From Mytilus edulis (lineage: Eukaryota > Mollusca > Bivalvia > Mytilida > Mytilidae): a stretch of 64,000 nucleotides of DNA. The notes beneath the pieces were generated by a model. The model had not been told where the DNA came from. It saw nothing but the letters and a program-made list of their open reading frames with translations, and did no database searches. Below, in pieces: positions 44,930 to 57,500 of this stretch (positions are counted from its first letter, which is position 1; every line of letters begins with the position of its first letter). A program made the position numbers and the translations under genes. The stretch is from positions 20,426,647 to 20,490,646 of the forward strand of contig NC_092357.1 of the NCBI RefSeq assembly GCF_963676685.1, in the 5' to 3' direction.

Positions 44930-47900
44930 GCACAACCGCAATTTACCGCGAAATCTCCATATTTTCATCCTTCATAAATATATTTATTAAAGTTATGTAC
45001 ACCGGTGTGTAAACATTACCACGTGTACTTGTTATAGTGGAAGATATTAGCAAGCAAAATTGAGGGAATTGTGCAAATGATGATACAAGCATGACAATTA
45101 CCACAAAGCATCATTATTACATACTTTGTAAGAAATAACTGCTGGCCATTAAAAAAATATTTTAAATTTGCAAGATGGCCACGGCCATTTTCTAAAATGG
45201 CTGTTTTCTCTAGTTTGAAAATACTGATTTTTCTTGAAAACCTTTCGATGAACTTCTTTTAGTAAAAAACAATTACCAGGTTTGGTGGCTACCTTACTTA
45301 CGTCACATATTTATCAAAAATGAATACTTGACATATCCAGTATTTGCGCATGCGAGAATATGTAACAAAATTCTTTCAAAAACATTTGAACTATTTACTA
45401 TATATTCAGTGTTTTTTTATTTCTAATGATATTATAAATTGGTTTAATAACATTTTTCAAGGTTATGATACACATGTATTTCAAACTTTTGCGCATGTGC
45501 AAACTATTTATAGACATCAAGAGCGATTTGTATGCACTACCAGGCAATTCTCAGGTATTCGATGGTTAAGGAGAAAATGTTGTAAATCTGGAGAAACATC
45601 AAATGAAACTGCAGATCAGCCACTTTTGGAAATGTCTAAGCAAATTCATTGGGAATGGCCTTATTTGTAAGGAAAATATAAGTGTATCGTCATGTTTGGT
45701 GGATTGCACATTGAAATGACTTGTTATAAAACTTTGAGTGATATATTGCGTGATAGGGGATAGACATGTTGTCTTACTGAAGCCAATATTGCAACACCAA
45801 GAACGGCAGATTCTTTTTATATATGTTTAAATGAACCTAGGACTAGACAGGCGCATCAGACAACTGCATGTGTTTTGCTTAAAAATTGTTAATTTCAGAT
45901 TATGAAAGCTAAACTCAGAATATATAATTATGTCATGACTCTGTGAAGTTCAATGATTTAAAAGACTGGTGTAAGGAAATAGAGTCATCTCGACCAAAGT
46001 TTAATTCCTGGCGTTCAATTATAAATTAAGAACTTCTTCTGATTTTGGTATTATGCTCATTTCATGAGTGAGATTTCGTACTTTTCAAACAGTCCATATA
46101 AAGCATGATAGCGTATTGTTTTAGGTCTTGATCGTGTAAATTATGCTCGATCGTTACCGACTCATCTCCGAGATATGACTTCCCTTCCTGAACATCACCC
46201 ACAGGCGGCAATGGAATTTGAAAATGATAATTTCACTGTACGTAAGACCAGTAAATTTCTTTCTTGTAACACAATTGATCAGGCACAAAAACAGAATAAT
46301 GCAATTGTGAAGAGCGATATTGGTGCCATAGGATTAACCGAAAATCCCATTTAGATAAATGGATGGTAGCTGGACCAGGAGTCAGTATACTAGAAGATTA
46401 ATTTGAAAGATCTAGTGGTTTGGGTCATTCTAAAACAGGAGAACGACATAATGAAGACTCTACGAAAACACTAAAAGATTCCTTTAAACAGCTTTAAAGG
46501 CTTTCCAAAGTGATGAACGAGTTTAGAAATTCATTTCTAGAAGAGTCGTCAGATTTGTAAAAAAAATACTCTATTTAGGAATTGTTGATTCGGAAACAGG
46601 TTAGATATGTAAATAAACTCCAAGATATTGGTTCAAACAATACGAAGATCTTTTAAAGCAAATGCAAAACGAAGGAGAACCTGCTTTTTATAACCAAATA
46701 AAAAAGGACAACTTCCTATGTTGGCCGCAAAATGAAACTGGAAACGTCTTTGTCAAAAACAAAGCTAGAGAACCTTAAAAGTGATTGCGATATCTTTTCT
46801 AGACTTTTCATTTCTTGTCACAGTAGACAGTTTTACTTGGTATATTTCTTTATCCATAGAAAAACCAAACTGCTCCTCTGTCTTTATCTCAGAATGTGAC
46901 TTGAAATAGTGGTATTAAATAGCTGCAAATGGGTTTACTTGAAACATTCTGCGATATGCTGATCCAAATTCGGACGCATTTATCGTTGGTGGGGCAGCAA
47001 TGGTTAATTCCAGGTCACAAAGTTGGGCAAAAATATTTGATGATTATGCTAATGATGTCATACTGCCTTATATAAAATCTTGCATCGATAAGTATTCAAA
47101 AGTAGACATTGTATTTAATGTTTACTAAATGAATAATTTAAAGCCTGTGACAAGACAAAGGCAAGGTTCTTGTGCCAGATGGAAATGTGTTGGTTCTGGT
47201 AGAACACCAAGGGTATGGAGTAGTTTTCTCTGTGAAGATGACAACAAAACGAAAGTATTAAAAGAGACTAATAAAAATGTGTATGTTACTCATGGTGAAA
47301 ATATTCTTTGCAATTTCAATAAAGATACTGGCTATCTATCCCCTTGTAATCACGAAGAGGCAGATACACGAATGCTCGGAATGATTATTAAAAGTGTTGT
47401 AAAATGTAATTTTAGGTAGTACTGACACAGATGTAATTGTATCAAGAATTGCAGCAATCGCATAATTAGGTAGAACAAATTGTGGATAGGTTATGGGAGG
47501 AATAACGACTTTTGATGGCTTCCTGCGCGTGACATATCAAATGCGTTTGGTCCTTGTGTAGCTGCTCTTCCTTTCGTCCATGCATTTAGTTGATGTGGCA
47601 CTTTGTCGAATTGTCATGAGAAAGGCAAAAGGTCAGCTGGGATAACAATGGAAGGTTTTCCAGATGTAAAGGATGTTTTTAAGGCTTAAATATGAAGCGA
47701 GGCACGATGTGAATTTTTTGCCAGGAAGCAGCGGCATTGTGATGCAATTCCGCCCACAAGAGGTTATTTTCCAGAGCATATCCAAAGAGAAGTATATCAA
47801 CATGATCAAGGAGGAGTTGCTTGGGCTCATGTATTCGACAGGTACGTGTTCCAAGTCATGAAGACTTGGGTTGGATTAAAGAAAGAATTAATGACAGTTG

Positions 47901-48765
47901 GAAACCAAAATGGACTTCTTTGACTGCCGTTGCATCCTCGTGTCAGAAAATTTTGAAATGAAGAGGCGAAAATCGAGCTGTGTTGGTAACTGTAGATGCT
48001 ACCGTTCTGGCCTTGTACGGGTTGTTGTATAGGCAACTATCAGATAATTATAAAAAAAAGCAACCTGTCTTTCTAACCAAACTAGGCATTTAAACTTAAC
48101 AAAGAGTGTTAACACTTGTTAAGTTGGTGGAAATTATAAAAATATTTTCTACGTATCTGCCGCCCTTTTGGAACCGGAAGTCACTATTTTTCTTCATTTA
48201 TGTGTTGTTTTATAGTACTTAGGAACTTTTTTTTTTAAAGTTTTATCATAACTTACATTGGATTATACATCCCTTGTGAAGTTGCTTGAAAGTATAAAAA
48301 TTAAAATGTTTTACTTTTTTGCCGGCATTTTGAAACCGGAAGTCACCTTTAGTTTCATAAATATATTGTCTAGTCGTAATTTAGGAACTGTCATTTACTT
48401 TTTATCAAATCTAACATTGAATTTTACATATTACACACTTTTTAAAGGATTAACGAATTATTGTCAATTTGTAATGACGCCATTTCCGAAATGTGTGGTG
48501 GCCATCTTGAAAAAAAAAAATTCTGGCCAGCAGCGGATTTTTTAAAGTATCATTTAGTCAACCTTTATACCAAATTTCATGCTTGTATCACGATTTGCAC
48601 AATTATGTCCATAATATCTCCCACTATTATAAGTATACACGTGTTGAAAGTATATAATAGGTTAAATGTTTTTCATTGGTCGACTTAGAACTGACAATAA
48701 TATTTGAATAAGGTCAATTCAAATATTTCGTACTATACTTTTTGCGGTTGTGCGAATTAAAGATA
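44930..48765 (+). mobile_element. Decayed 3.8-kb TIR element carrying an orphan multicopy gene
   Basis: The ends pair as imperfect long inverted repeats: 'gcacaaccgca' at ~44938 with its inverse at ~48748; 'ccacgtgtacttgttatagt' (~45020) with the inverse of 'actattataagtatacacgt' (~48632); and 'ttgtgcaaatgatgatacaa' (~45070) with the inverse of 'ttgtatcacgatttgcacaa' (~48600). Inside is the plus-strand pseudogene 45344-48030. The 3' side holds a degenerate tandem pair around 'ggaaccggaagtcac' (~48170 and ~48330). No clean target duplication was seen. Confidence 0.65.
45344..48030 (+). pseudogene. Degenerate copy of an orphan multicopy protein family ('HEEADTR' family)
   Basis: Plus-strand fragments in family order: 'GGLHIEMTCYKTLSDIL' (~45699), 'LTEANIATPRTADSF' (~45776), 'DRVNYARSLPTHLRDMTSLP' (~46132), 'IDQAQKQNNAIVKSDIGAIG' (~46275), 'WMVAGPGVSILED' (~46360), 'FDDYANDVILPYIKSCIDKY' (~47035), 'PCNHEEADTRMLGM' (~47345), 'STDTDVIV' (~47420) and 'GITMEGFPDVKDVF' (~47640). 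Corresponding full-length proteins of unknown function are abundant in molluscs, cnidarians and fishes (recall). Here numerous stops and frameshifts break it. The Gly-Cys-Asp-Thr-Val-Ser motif normally found after a 'HAF' motif is damaged. Not functional. Confidence 0.7.
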
Positions 48766-49180
48766 TTGTCACTCGAGGTATGCTTTTGGTGCAGTAAAAT
48801 TTACCACCCGACTTGCTGTATTTTTTTTGTGTTGTTTTTGATTATTGTGAATACTAATGTTTGTATTAAAGAAAAAAATCTTTAAATGTTTTTGAGTACA
48901 TAATGAAAATTGCTTTATTTTTTAAATTGGGTTTTGTGTTAGTTACCCGTAGCAGCCTAGGCAGACAGTAACAGATGAACATTTCATATTATGCATGTGT
49001 CTTTAATCAAATGAAAGCTTTGCTGCACACTGTCAGGCGAGCTGATCCCATACAAAGGTGTTGAGTTTATTTTTGTAAATAATTTATGTTCGCGTGAAGT
49101 TTCCACTTGTATTTTTGTCCATCTGATGAGTTAAAAAGCCCTTTTCAACTTATTTTTATATTTCGTTCTTATGTTGTACT
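48766..49180. other. Non-coding spacer
   Basis: AT-rich sequence with no recognisable gene or repeat between the decayed TIR element and the next mussel repeat. Confidence 0.55.
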
Positions 49181-49184
49181 GTTA

Positions 49185-49545
49185 TACCACTGTCCCAGGT
49201 TAGGGGAGGGTTGGGATCGCGCTAACATGTTTAACCCCGCCACATTAATTTATTTATGTATGTGCCTGTCCCAAGTCAGGAGCCTGTAATTCAGTGGTTG
49301 TCGTTTGTTTATATGTTACATATTTGTTTTTCGTTCATTTTTTCACTTAAAATAAGGCCGTTAGTTTTCTCGTTTTAATTGTTTTACATTGTCTTATCGG
49401 GGCCTTTTATAGCTGACTAAGCGGTATGGACTTTGCTCATTGTTGAAGGCCGTACGGTGACCTATTGTTGTTAATGTCTGTGTGGTCTTTTGTGGATAGT
49501 TGTCTCATTGGCAATCATACCACATCTTCTTTTTTATATATTATG
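49185..49545 (-). repeat. Mussel dispersed repeat, near full-length copy, abutting the large transposon
   Basis: Same order of words as 39390-39760: 'cccaggttaggggagggttg', 'aaccccgccacattaattta', 'gaaggccgtacggtgaccta', 'gttgtctcattggcaatcat' and 'accacatcttct'. It ends immediately left of the TA where the ISL2EU-like element starts. Confidence 0.85.
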
Positions 49546-49701
49546 AATAGGGATCATTCGTAATTTTTCTTCCAGAAGACGTCGCTGGTGTTCCATAAGT
49601 GGTTGTCGTAAGCGCTTTAATCACTTAGACGCTTGAATTGCATTACGCGGCATCTGTTTACATTAGAAACCAAAATCAACAATCGATAAATTGACCATAC
49701 T

Positions 49702-52700
49702 ATGCCCCAATATTGTTGTGTGCCCGGCTGCAATAATTCCGAAGGCGGTCACAGATTTCCAAAAGACACTGAATTCAATTTGAAATGGAGAGTGGCCATA
49801 AAAAGACTTGATCCATCCAGCAAAAAGTTATGGAAACCAGGAAAATACGACCAAGTTTGTCACAATCATTTCACTCCAGGAGATTATAGAACCACTGGAT
49901 TAGGTTATTATATTTATATTTTTCTTGAATTCAGTTATGTTTAAACTTATTTGTTTTGATTTTTCTCGATTAAACAGTTGTTTTAACAGATTATTCACAA
50001 AAAGGGGGTATTTACGAGTGCTTTAATTTTCTTTGAAATAATAAAATTTTGTCAGTTTTTCAGTCCCTTTTACATTTGATTACAAGGTAAATCAGATTAT
50101 TTCTAGGCAATAGGAGAATAAATTTGCAAGTGAAACATAACCATGAAAAGAAACATGCATAAAAAGATGAGTAATCTGGATATATAATATATGAAGTCGG
50201 CCCATTTGGACTTCTGATAGAAGTCAATCCTTCATGGGGAAATTTGGAAAGCCTCAAACATAGACCCATATTTTTAAATATCGTCACATTATTTGAACAC
50301 GGATGAGGATAAATCCACACATTTTTCCTTTGAAATTTCATTTCTAAATTTCTAAATGATATTGTATCAATAAAAATTGCTCTTCTTTGTTTATTTTGTA
50401 TTGCTTTGTTAGAGAAAAAATATTTTTCATTGTCTTTATGATATGTTGTATTACAGAAAGTTAAAATTCAGAATTTTTGTTGTCATGAACCAAATTGGAG
50501 TTTTATTTTAAAATATTGTTTGATGCAATTACATTTTATTTATGGCTTACAAATTATTAAATATTTGTAAGTGTAAATCATAAATGATTAACACAAAGTT
50601 TCATTTCTAATATAATTTAACAGGGAACAACCATTTAACTTTGAAAATAAAGTATGGATCTCTACTGTCAGAGCAAAAGCATAATGTTTTTTTTTAATTT
50701 TTACGTCACATATATATTTAAAAAGTCTTATTTTTTATATCTTTACATTAACAGTAAGATTATTTTTTTTCCTCTCCATATTTGGAAATTATATAAAGAA
50801 AAACAACACAAAAACCATGCCCTGCATTAAATGGTTGTCCCTTAGGAACACTAAAAACAATTCTGAATTTACCTTTATTTAAATAGCATGATGCTTTGTG
50901 GTTTCTTGTTTTAATATTTCAGATGCCATCATGGAAAACAGACATTTTACTCAACCATGAAATGATGGATGGGATACATTATTATTTTTGTTATGAATTC
51001 ATGGTTAAAATTCAAGACTGGCTACAACTGCTAGGATTAACATCGAGTCAATGGAGACACCTTAGCTGGTAACAGAGGTTGACAGTTTTATTATAAAATT
51101 TTAAACGAAACTTGATAGGGTGCAGTGACAAGGGATATTTATGATAGGTATAGGAAGATGTGGTATGACCCTGGAAAATAGAATTTATCCTTGTGATAAG
51201 GGACAACATCAAAAGCTCAATCTACATGTAGGATAAAAAAAAACTTAATTCACATAGTTTTTTACACATACCTTCCTCCTCTTAACTTAATTTGGGGAAA
51301 ATTGATGGATTGCTACATGTAATTTGTTGTCAGAATTAGGCACAGAACTAGAATGATTGTGAACTTTCTGGCATGAATTTCAAGTGTTCATGAAAAAACA
51401 ACTTACTATGTGTCAAACACAGACTGTTACCAGACAGTGAGACACTTATATCATTCACATGCAAATATAATTTCAGAATAAATAAGAATATTCAATGCAT
51501 ATTAATATATATGCATGATATGACATAATGTGTAGTTACCTACAAGTACATGTATGCTAAATATAATTGCAAGTAAGGGATGGCATCAAAATGTCAATGT
51601 AGGATTTAATACTTAATTCATATAATCACCCCCCCTCATTTACTTCATTTGGAAAAAAATGATTAATTGCTATCATGGCTAATTGGCTATTCCAGCTCAG
51701 AATTAAGCACAGAACTAGATTGTTTGTGTACTGCTTTTTCACAATCCAAGATAAAACACTTTATTTATCTTTACCTTCAGGGGATAATATATTTTGTATA
51801 ATGTTTGGTATAACTTTTTTGCAGGTGAACGTTCACGGTTGAAGGCTGAAGCAATACCATCAATTTTTAATTTCGGACCATCTATAAAAGAAGAATCACC
51901 AAGAGCTAAACGTTTCAAACAGAGATCTGCAGATGAGCCAATACTGATACTTAATAAGTTTGATTATCAATATGAAGCAGAAGTAATTTCCTCTGAACCT
52001 AACAGTGAGAAGCCTATTATAACAGTAGATGATGTTTCCTCTAAGAACCAAGGAATTCAATGTGATATTCCTTCATTTGGAACATTTAGCATAAAAAGCT
52101 TCAAGTTCAATGATAAATTGATAAATTATTACACTGGTTTTGATGATTATGATCATTTTATGATATTTTTTCATTGTCTTGGACCAGCCGCATATGAACT
52201 CCAGTACAAGTGCTCTTTATTACACCCAACAGATCAACTGTTTTTAACCTTGATAAAATTGAGGCAGGCAAAAGAGGATGTAGAACTGGCAATGTTGTTC
52301 AAAATTTCAGAGTCTACAGTTTCTAGAGTTATCATGACATGGATAAATTTTTTATACTTTCAATTGAAAGAATTAGATGTGTGGCCATCAAAAGAAATCA
52401 TAGAAGAAACTATGCCAGTTGACTTCAAGAAAAAGTTTCCCAATACTCGTGTTATCTTAGATGCAACTGAGGTACCAATTGAAAAACCCACAAATGTGAG
52501 TTGCCAAAGCACCACTTGGTCAAACTATAAACATAGAAACACTCTGAAAACTATGATTGGCTGTAGTCCGAGGGGAGCTGTAACTTTTGTGTCAGATGCT
52601 TTTGGTGGATCTGCAAGTGACAGACAAATTGTAGAAAAATCTGAACTACTTAATCCAGACATCAAAATGTTTAACAAAGGGGACAGTATAATGGCAGATA

Positions 52701-52981
52701 GGGGGATTATGGTTCAAGATTTATTTGCCAGTCAAGATGTGTATGTTAACACACCAACCTTTTTAAAAGGGAAATCCCAACTTGATCCCAAGGAAGTGGT
52801 CCATGATAGGAGAGTAGCTTCTAAAAGAATCCACATCGAAAGAGTAATCGGATTGTCGAAAAGTTACAAGATTCTGAAACATGGCATTCCACGTGGAAAA
52901 CTTCAACTTGGTTCCAGAGTAATATATGTGTGCTTTGTCCTTTCTAATTTTAGAAAAAATATTGTACATAAAAACGCATAA
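49702..52981 (+). CDS. THAP-domain DDE transposase (452 aa), ISL2EU/Harbinger-like
   Basis: Two exons, 49702-49903 and 51825-52981, joined in phase 1; 1359 nt with stop. The ATG opens a THAP zinc finger: C5 and C10, Pro20, Trp29, C53-x2-H56, Phe57 and the closing 'AEAIPSIFNF' at residues 75-84 after the intron. THAP domains bind the transposon ends. Residues ~190-215 ('KEDVELAMLFKISESTVSRV') form a helix-turn-helix. The DDE_4-type catalytic core follows, with D280 in 'VILDATEVP', a conserved 'GSASDRQ' (D333), D359 in 'IMADRGIMVQDL' and E406 in 'HIERVIG'. The donor 'gttatt' is weak, but the phase and the split THAP motif support it. The gene is convergent with the YqaJ gene. No stop or frameshift interrupts it. 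Expected role: nuclear, cut-and-paste transposition of this element. Confidence 0.9.
49904..51824. other. Transposase intron with a diverged internal duplication
   Basis: A 1.9-kb AT-rich intron splitting the THAP domain. About 51180-51370 and 51570-51740 are diverged direct copies (both contain a 'gggac/tggcatcaaaa' start, 'catgtagga', 'aacttaattcata' and 'cacagaactaga'). No ORF of interest; an 81-codon extension of the first exon into the intron has no domain. Confidence 0.6.
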
Positions 52982-53834
52982 AAGATGAAATTGATTTATA
53001 TGCTATAAAGTTAATATATATATTATACATTGTATATGATATAGGTTTTTCTCATTGTTGAAGTCTACAGTTGTGAAATTGGCATCTGTACAAATTTTAC
53101 CAATAGTATAACTTTCTATCATATTATTGGTTTTAGAACATCAGACTGGTTGATAAAGCTACTAAAGCAAAAAAAAAAGTAATGTGTGTCATAAGTTTTA
53201 TTCAAGAATTTCAGAATAAATGTTAAATACCAAATACATATACAATATTAATTGACATGATAGAATGAAAAGTAACATGCTAAGGATGGATAGTCAGTTG
53301 AAATTCCCAAAAATGATTTATGATAACATAATGAACAAACTAATTTGATAACATTTATTGATACATGTAGGTGAAAACTCAAATAATGGAACTTCTCATC
53401 TAGATATTTGACTTTAAAATAAAGGGTGGGAAAATTTACAACTTATATCATTATACATGTATGTAACATTGTTATTATTTACATGTAGCATTCAATTCAC
53501 AAGAAAAGAAACCTAATAATTTCAAAACAATACTCATAAGTAAATTTTTATTTTTTCAAAATTTTTCAGGGAGGTATGATTTTTTTTATAATATAAGATA
53601 AAGAGAACCCATGTTATAGGTTGAAATTCTTGTTAGCTTTTGTTTTGGGGAAAAATTAACTAAATTTGAGAATTTCATAAAAAATTGAGTTATGAATGCT
53701 GATGCCAAGGTAACAAATTAAATAATAAAGTACTACTGACTATACAATAATTTGAATGTGATGTAAACGTGTGTACCCCAAAGAGGCCTATTGATTTGAT
53801 AAGTTAACCAAGCTTTATATATATTTTTCTTTAA

Positions 53835-54429
53835 GGGCATACGATACAGTTTTGAATCCGATACAGTTTTGAATATGTATTTACAGTTAAATGAAAATTT
53901 CCATATAGGCTATTTTTTGCCTGATTAAATATGAAATAAAAAATATACCTTCATATGCTACTTTTTGAGTTATATGAGGTCGAAATTTTGTATATTTGCT
54001 CAAAATTAGGATTTGTGTTCATATTTTTCCTTTCGAAAGAAAGACTTAACCTTTTTGTTTTAAAATATAAATACAAGTTGTTTTTTGTTAAATAATTTGT
54101 AATTTCTGTATTTTATAAGTATTCTAAAAATTTATGCATTTTTTCTTCAGAAATAACTTATAATTATCAAATGGTAAAAATCAAATTTATCGAAATTTTA
54201 AAAAAATGCACTATTGACAGTTTTATAAAATTTGGTCCACATAATCTTCCGGCAAAATGAAACAAAGTGTCCTTTTTAAAAATAGGGGTTCATGAACTCC
54301 TTTTCAGTTAGAATGTTAAAAAAAACAGTTGAAAAATGCATCTTTTCCCAATATGTCAGTTTGACATCGCAAAAAAAACATTTTACGTTAGCAACATCAT
54401 TACCTCCCCTGTACATGTATCGTATGCCC
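53835..54429. mobile_element. TTAA-flanked MITE (595 bp)
   Basis: The ends are inverted copies of 'gggcatacgatac', and TTAA flanks both sides (53831-53834, 54430-54433). TTAA targeting is typical of piggyBac-like and Kolobok-like transposases. It has no gene of its own. It lies between the two convergent transposon genes. Confidence 0.9.
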
Positions 54430-54527
54430 TTAATGTTCCAAACAATGACTTTAAGTGAATTAAATGATTTTCTAATGTATACATATATATTAAAATATAT
54501 GCAAAATTTAACATATTTCATTCAGTT

Positions 54528-57500
54528 CTACATTTGTGATGCAATGTAAGGTCTGAAGAACTTCTTATAGAACACTTCTAATTTTGGTATAAGACATGAC
54601 TCACAATAAGCATTGTCAATGGCAATTTTTTGAACAAAAAGATCACAAAATGTGTAAACAACAAAATAGCAGTATTCCCTTTTAGAAACATACAATTGTC
54701 CTTGTATTTGAACATAATAGTTGCTTGATTGTTTAAGCACTGTATTGCCATTGTCATCATATTTCAAAAATGGAAAACATTTCCCTGGTTTTATTTTTTC
54801 ATTTCTTCCATTAAAAGGACACTTGATTTCAACCAATCCATCCTCACCCACAGTGGCATCAGGTGTTGCACCTAAATATGGATGTTCAACACTTACAAAC
54901 AAACCACATGTAGTGGTTTGTAGTGTTGAATTTGATTGGAATGCATTTAGAGCCTTCTTTTCATAGTTTTTTCCATGAAGCGTGGCTTGGGTAGAAAACG
55001 TGTTCCTTCCAGTTAATGATGCACACAGCTTTGTTGTATTTCTTCTGCAGGTTGCCTTGCATATTTCCCCAAATCTGGACGCAGTTAGCCTCCATTCTCT
55101 GGCTTGATACCAAGCCGAACTAACACTTTGCCCCCTTGTCATCTGTTCTATTTTTTGGGCCATTTTTGCATCAACCTGAAATTTGAATTAATAATTTATT
55201 GAATACAATAAATGTAAAATCCTCCTCAATGAAACAAAAAATTATTAGAAATATCAGTCTTATTTCACCAGATGCACATTTCAACAAATAATTTTTATTC
55301 AGCAATGCTTGAGGCCAAACTAGTTGTAATACATAAATATAACACAAACTTACCAAACCAAAGAGAAATGAGGTTTCTGATTACTTTTATTTGTCTTTTA
55401 ATTTGCTATGTTTGGTCAGTGAGGTCGTCCTTGATAAATGTTTTTCCATAATTGTCTAGTTATTTCTGTTACATATTTAAGAGTGGTTTTTTTTAGTTTA
55501 AGTCTTTAAGAATGGTTTTAGCAGTGTTGCAATTAGCTAATTTTGAACTTTTTAATTCCTTCACTTGCCAGAATTAATAGTTATTTTGCCATGTCTTACT
55601 ATTTTCAAAAACTATTTAGGAGTGTTGTAAAAATTCCATTTTCAATAATCACAAATAGATACACCTATTTCAATCTTGTTACAGCTAATTTCCTACAGCC
55701 TGTAGAGTAAAACTTTGGTTGCCTTGCTTGTTTTGTTTGTATAAACGTATAGCAAAGCTTTTAAATTGAGATTGGCATCTCAAAGCAATAAATATACTGT
55801 AAATATTATAGTTCAATTCAATTGATTTTTTTTCAAATTACTATAAAGTCTATTGTACAATAAACAAACAAAGGATACAAGCTAACATTGCTCTATAAGA
55901 TTAGGAAATTAGCTGTAATGCAAACACAATGATACTTACCTCAACTGCATGATCAACCCAATGTTCAGTGAATGGAATTGTACTGTAGTTATGTTCAATA
56001 GCTGCTGCCTGCAACATATAGTATTTTTTGTCTACATTTGTAATAAACTTTCACAAAATCAGTCATACCAGGTAACAAGAATTTGCTATATTAAAGAATA
56101 AAAATTGTGCTCTTTGGAACACATGTGAAAACCTTTGAAGGAAAGCAGTAGCATTTAATGCATAATTGATTTGTGTGTATCATCTCTTTTCTATTTACAT
56201 TATTTTAAAGCTACTGACTAATACCACTCAGTCACAGAGGCCCCAACATGACAAAATCACTTTTTTCATTTTAAAAGAAATTAGATTAGGGATTAATAAA
56301 ATCCAGGAAACAAGCTCTTTTGTGTACTGTATGTGAAGCTTGGAGAAGTGATATGTAAGATTTGAATATGAGGTAAAGCAAACATAATGTTATTATAAGA
56401 ACAGTTGAAGTTTTAAAGCTTATTGTAATAGCTTGACTTAATATAATAATATGGTATGAATAACACCTCCCCACAATGAAGATATGAAATAATTGTCTCT
56501 TATCATTGAGAAAATATGTCTCTGCACTATATTTGTTTCGTCAATTTTTATATTTGTAAATGTCAGCTGGTATCATTCCTGTATTGTAAATTTAAACAAT
56601 AAACAGTATTTGATTCAATTTGATTTGTATAACTGAACAATGTGAGAAAACTATCTGCCTCCGAAAGAAGCATACATTTTTTTAAATGTCCCTTTTTTCT
56701 GTTGAAGTTATAGGAGAAAAATTTGTAATATCGAAATAAAAAAAAGAACTAAATTACAGAAATAAGTTAAATTTTACAATTATTTATATGTACAGCTTTT
56801 TTGAAAACAATAATAAATAATATAGGTCACCAATGAGTTAAAAAAGATTTCAATTTTCATGCCCAAAAATGTCATTTTTGCAACAAAGGGAGATAATTTA
56901 GAGCTTTGTCAATGATATAAACATTTTAAGTCATCTGTGGACAAACCGAATCTATTTGTTTGGGTTATGTTTGTACCATATCATAAAGTTATAACTGAAA
57001 GTGTAATTAATAAAATTTGTAATAAAAAACCAAAGTTTTAATTTTTTGCTGAAATTTTTGTACCTGGGAGCCTCCTTAAATGAAAGGAAAAGCATGTACC
57101 TTGACATTATTTTTAATTTCTGCGTATTTTGAACAACAAATACCTGGATATCTGCTTTGGAATATAAATATCTAATGGAGAGATCTTTTGATGTTTGACT
57201 GCAGTAATTCAGCATAAGGTTTCTGACTCTATAGTTGAAGGTGTTATCATTTCGATACTTAAGGGGTCTAGGATCATTCAGAAACTCATCACACAGCTTT
57301 CTTTTGGTTGGTAGCAATTCAGCTTTAACAGGTGAACCTGTAACAATGAAATATATGCATATAATTATGTATTTATATATGTTTAAAGGTAGGAAGAAAA
57401 TTAAATGCATAACTCAGGACAAAAACATGTAAATGTTCCTGAATATGTATATTATAATGATTCTGCTGAACACAAGACGGACATGCTGAGATTAATTTGG

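Noticed and set aside
51794..51824. Upstream Met as the start of the DDE transposase
   Set aside because: The ten extra residues lie in the intron's polypyrimidine/acceptor region; joining to the THAP exon at 49903 completes the THAP motif and keeps phase.
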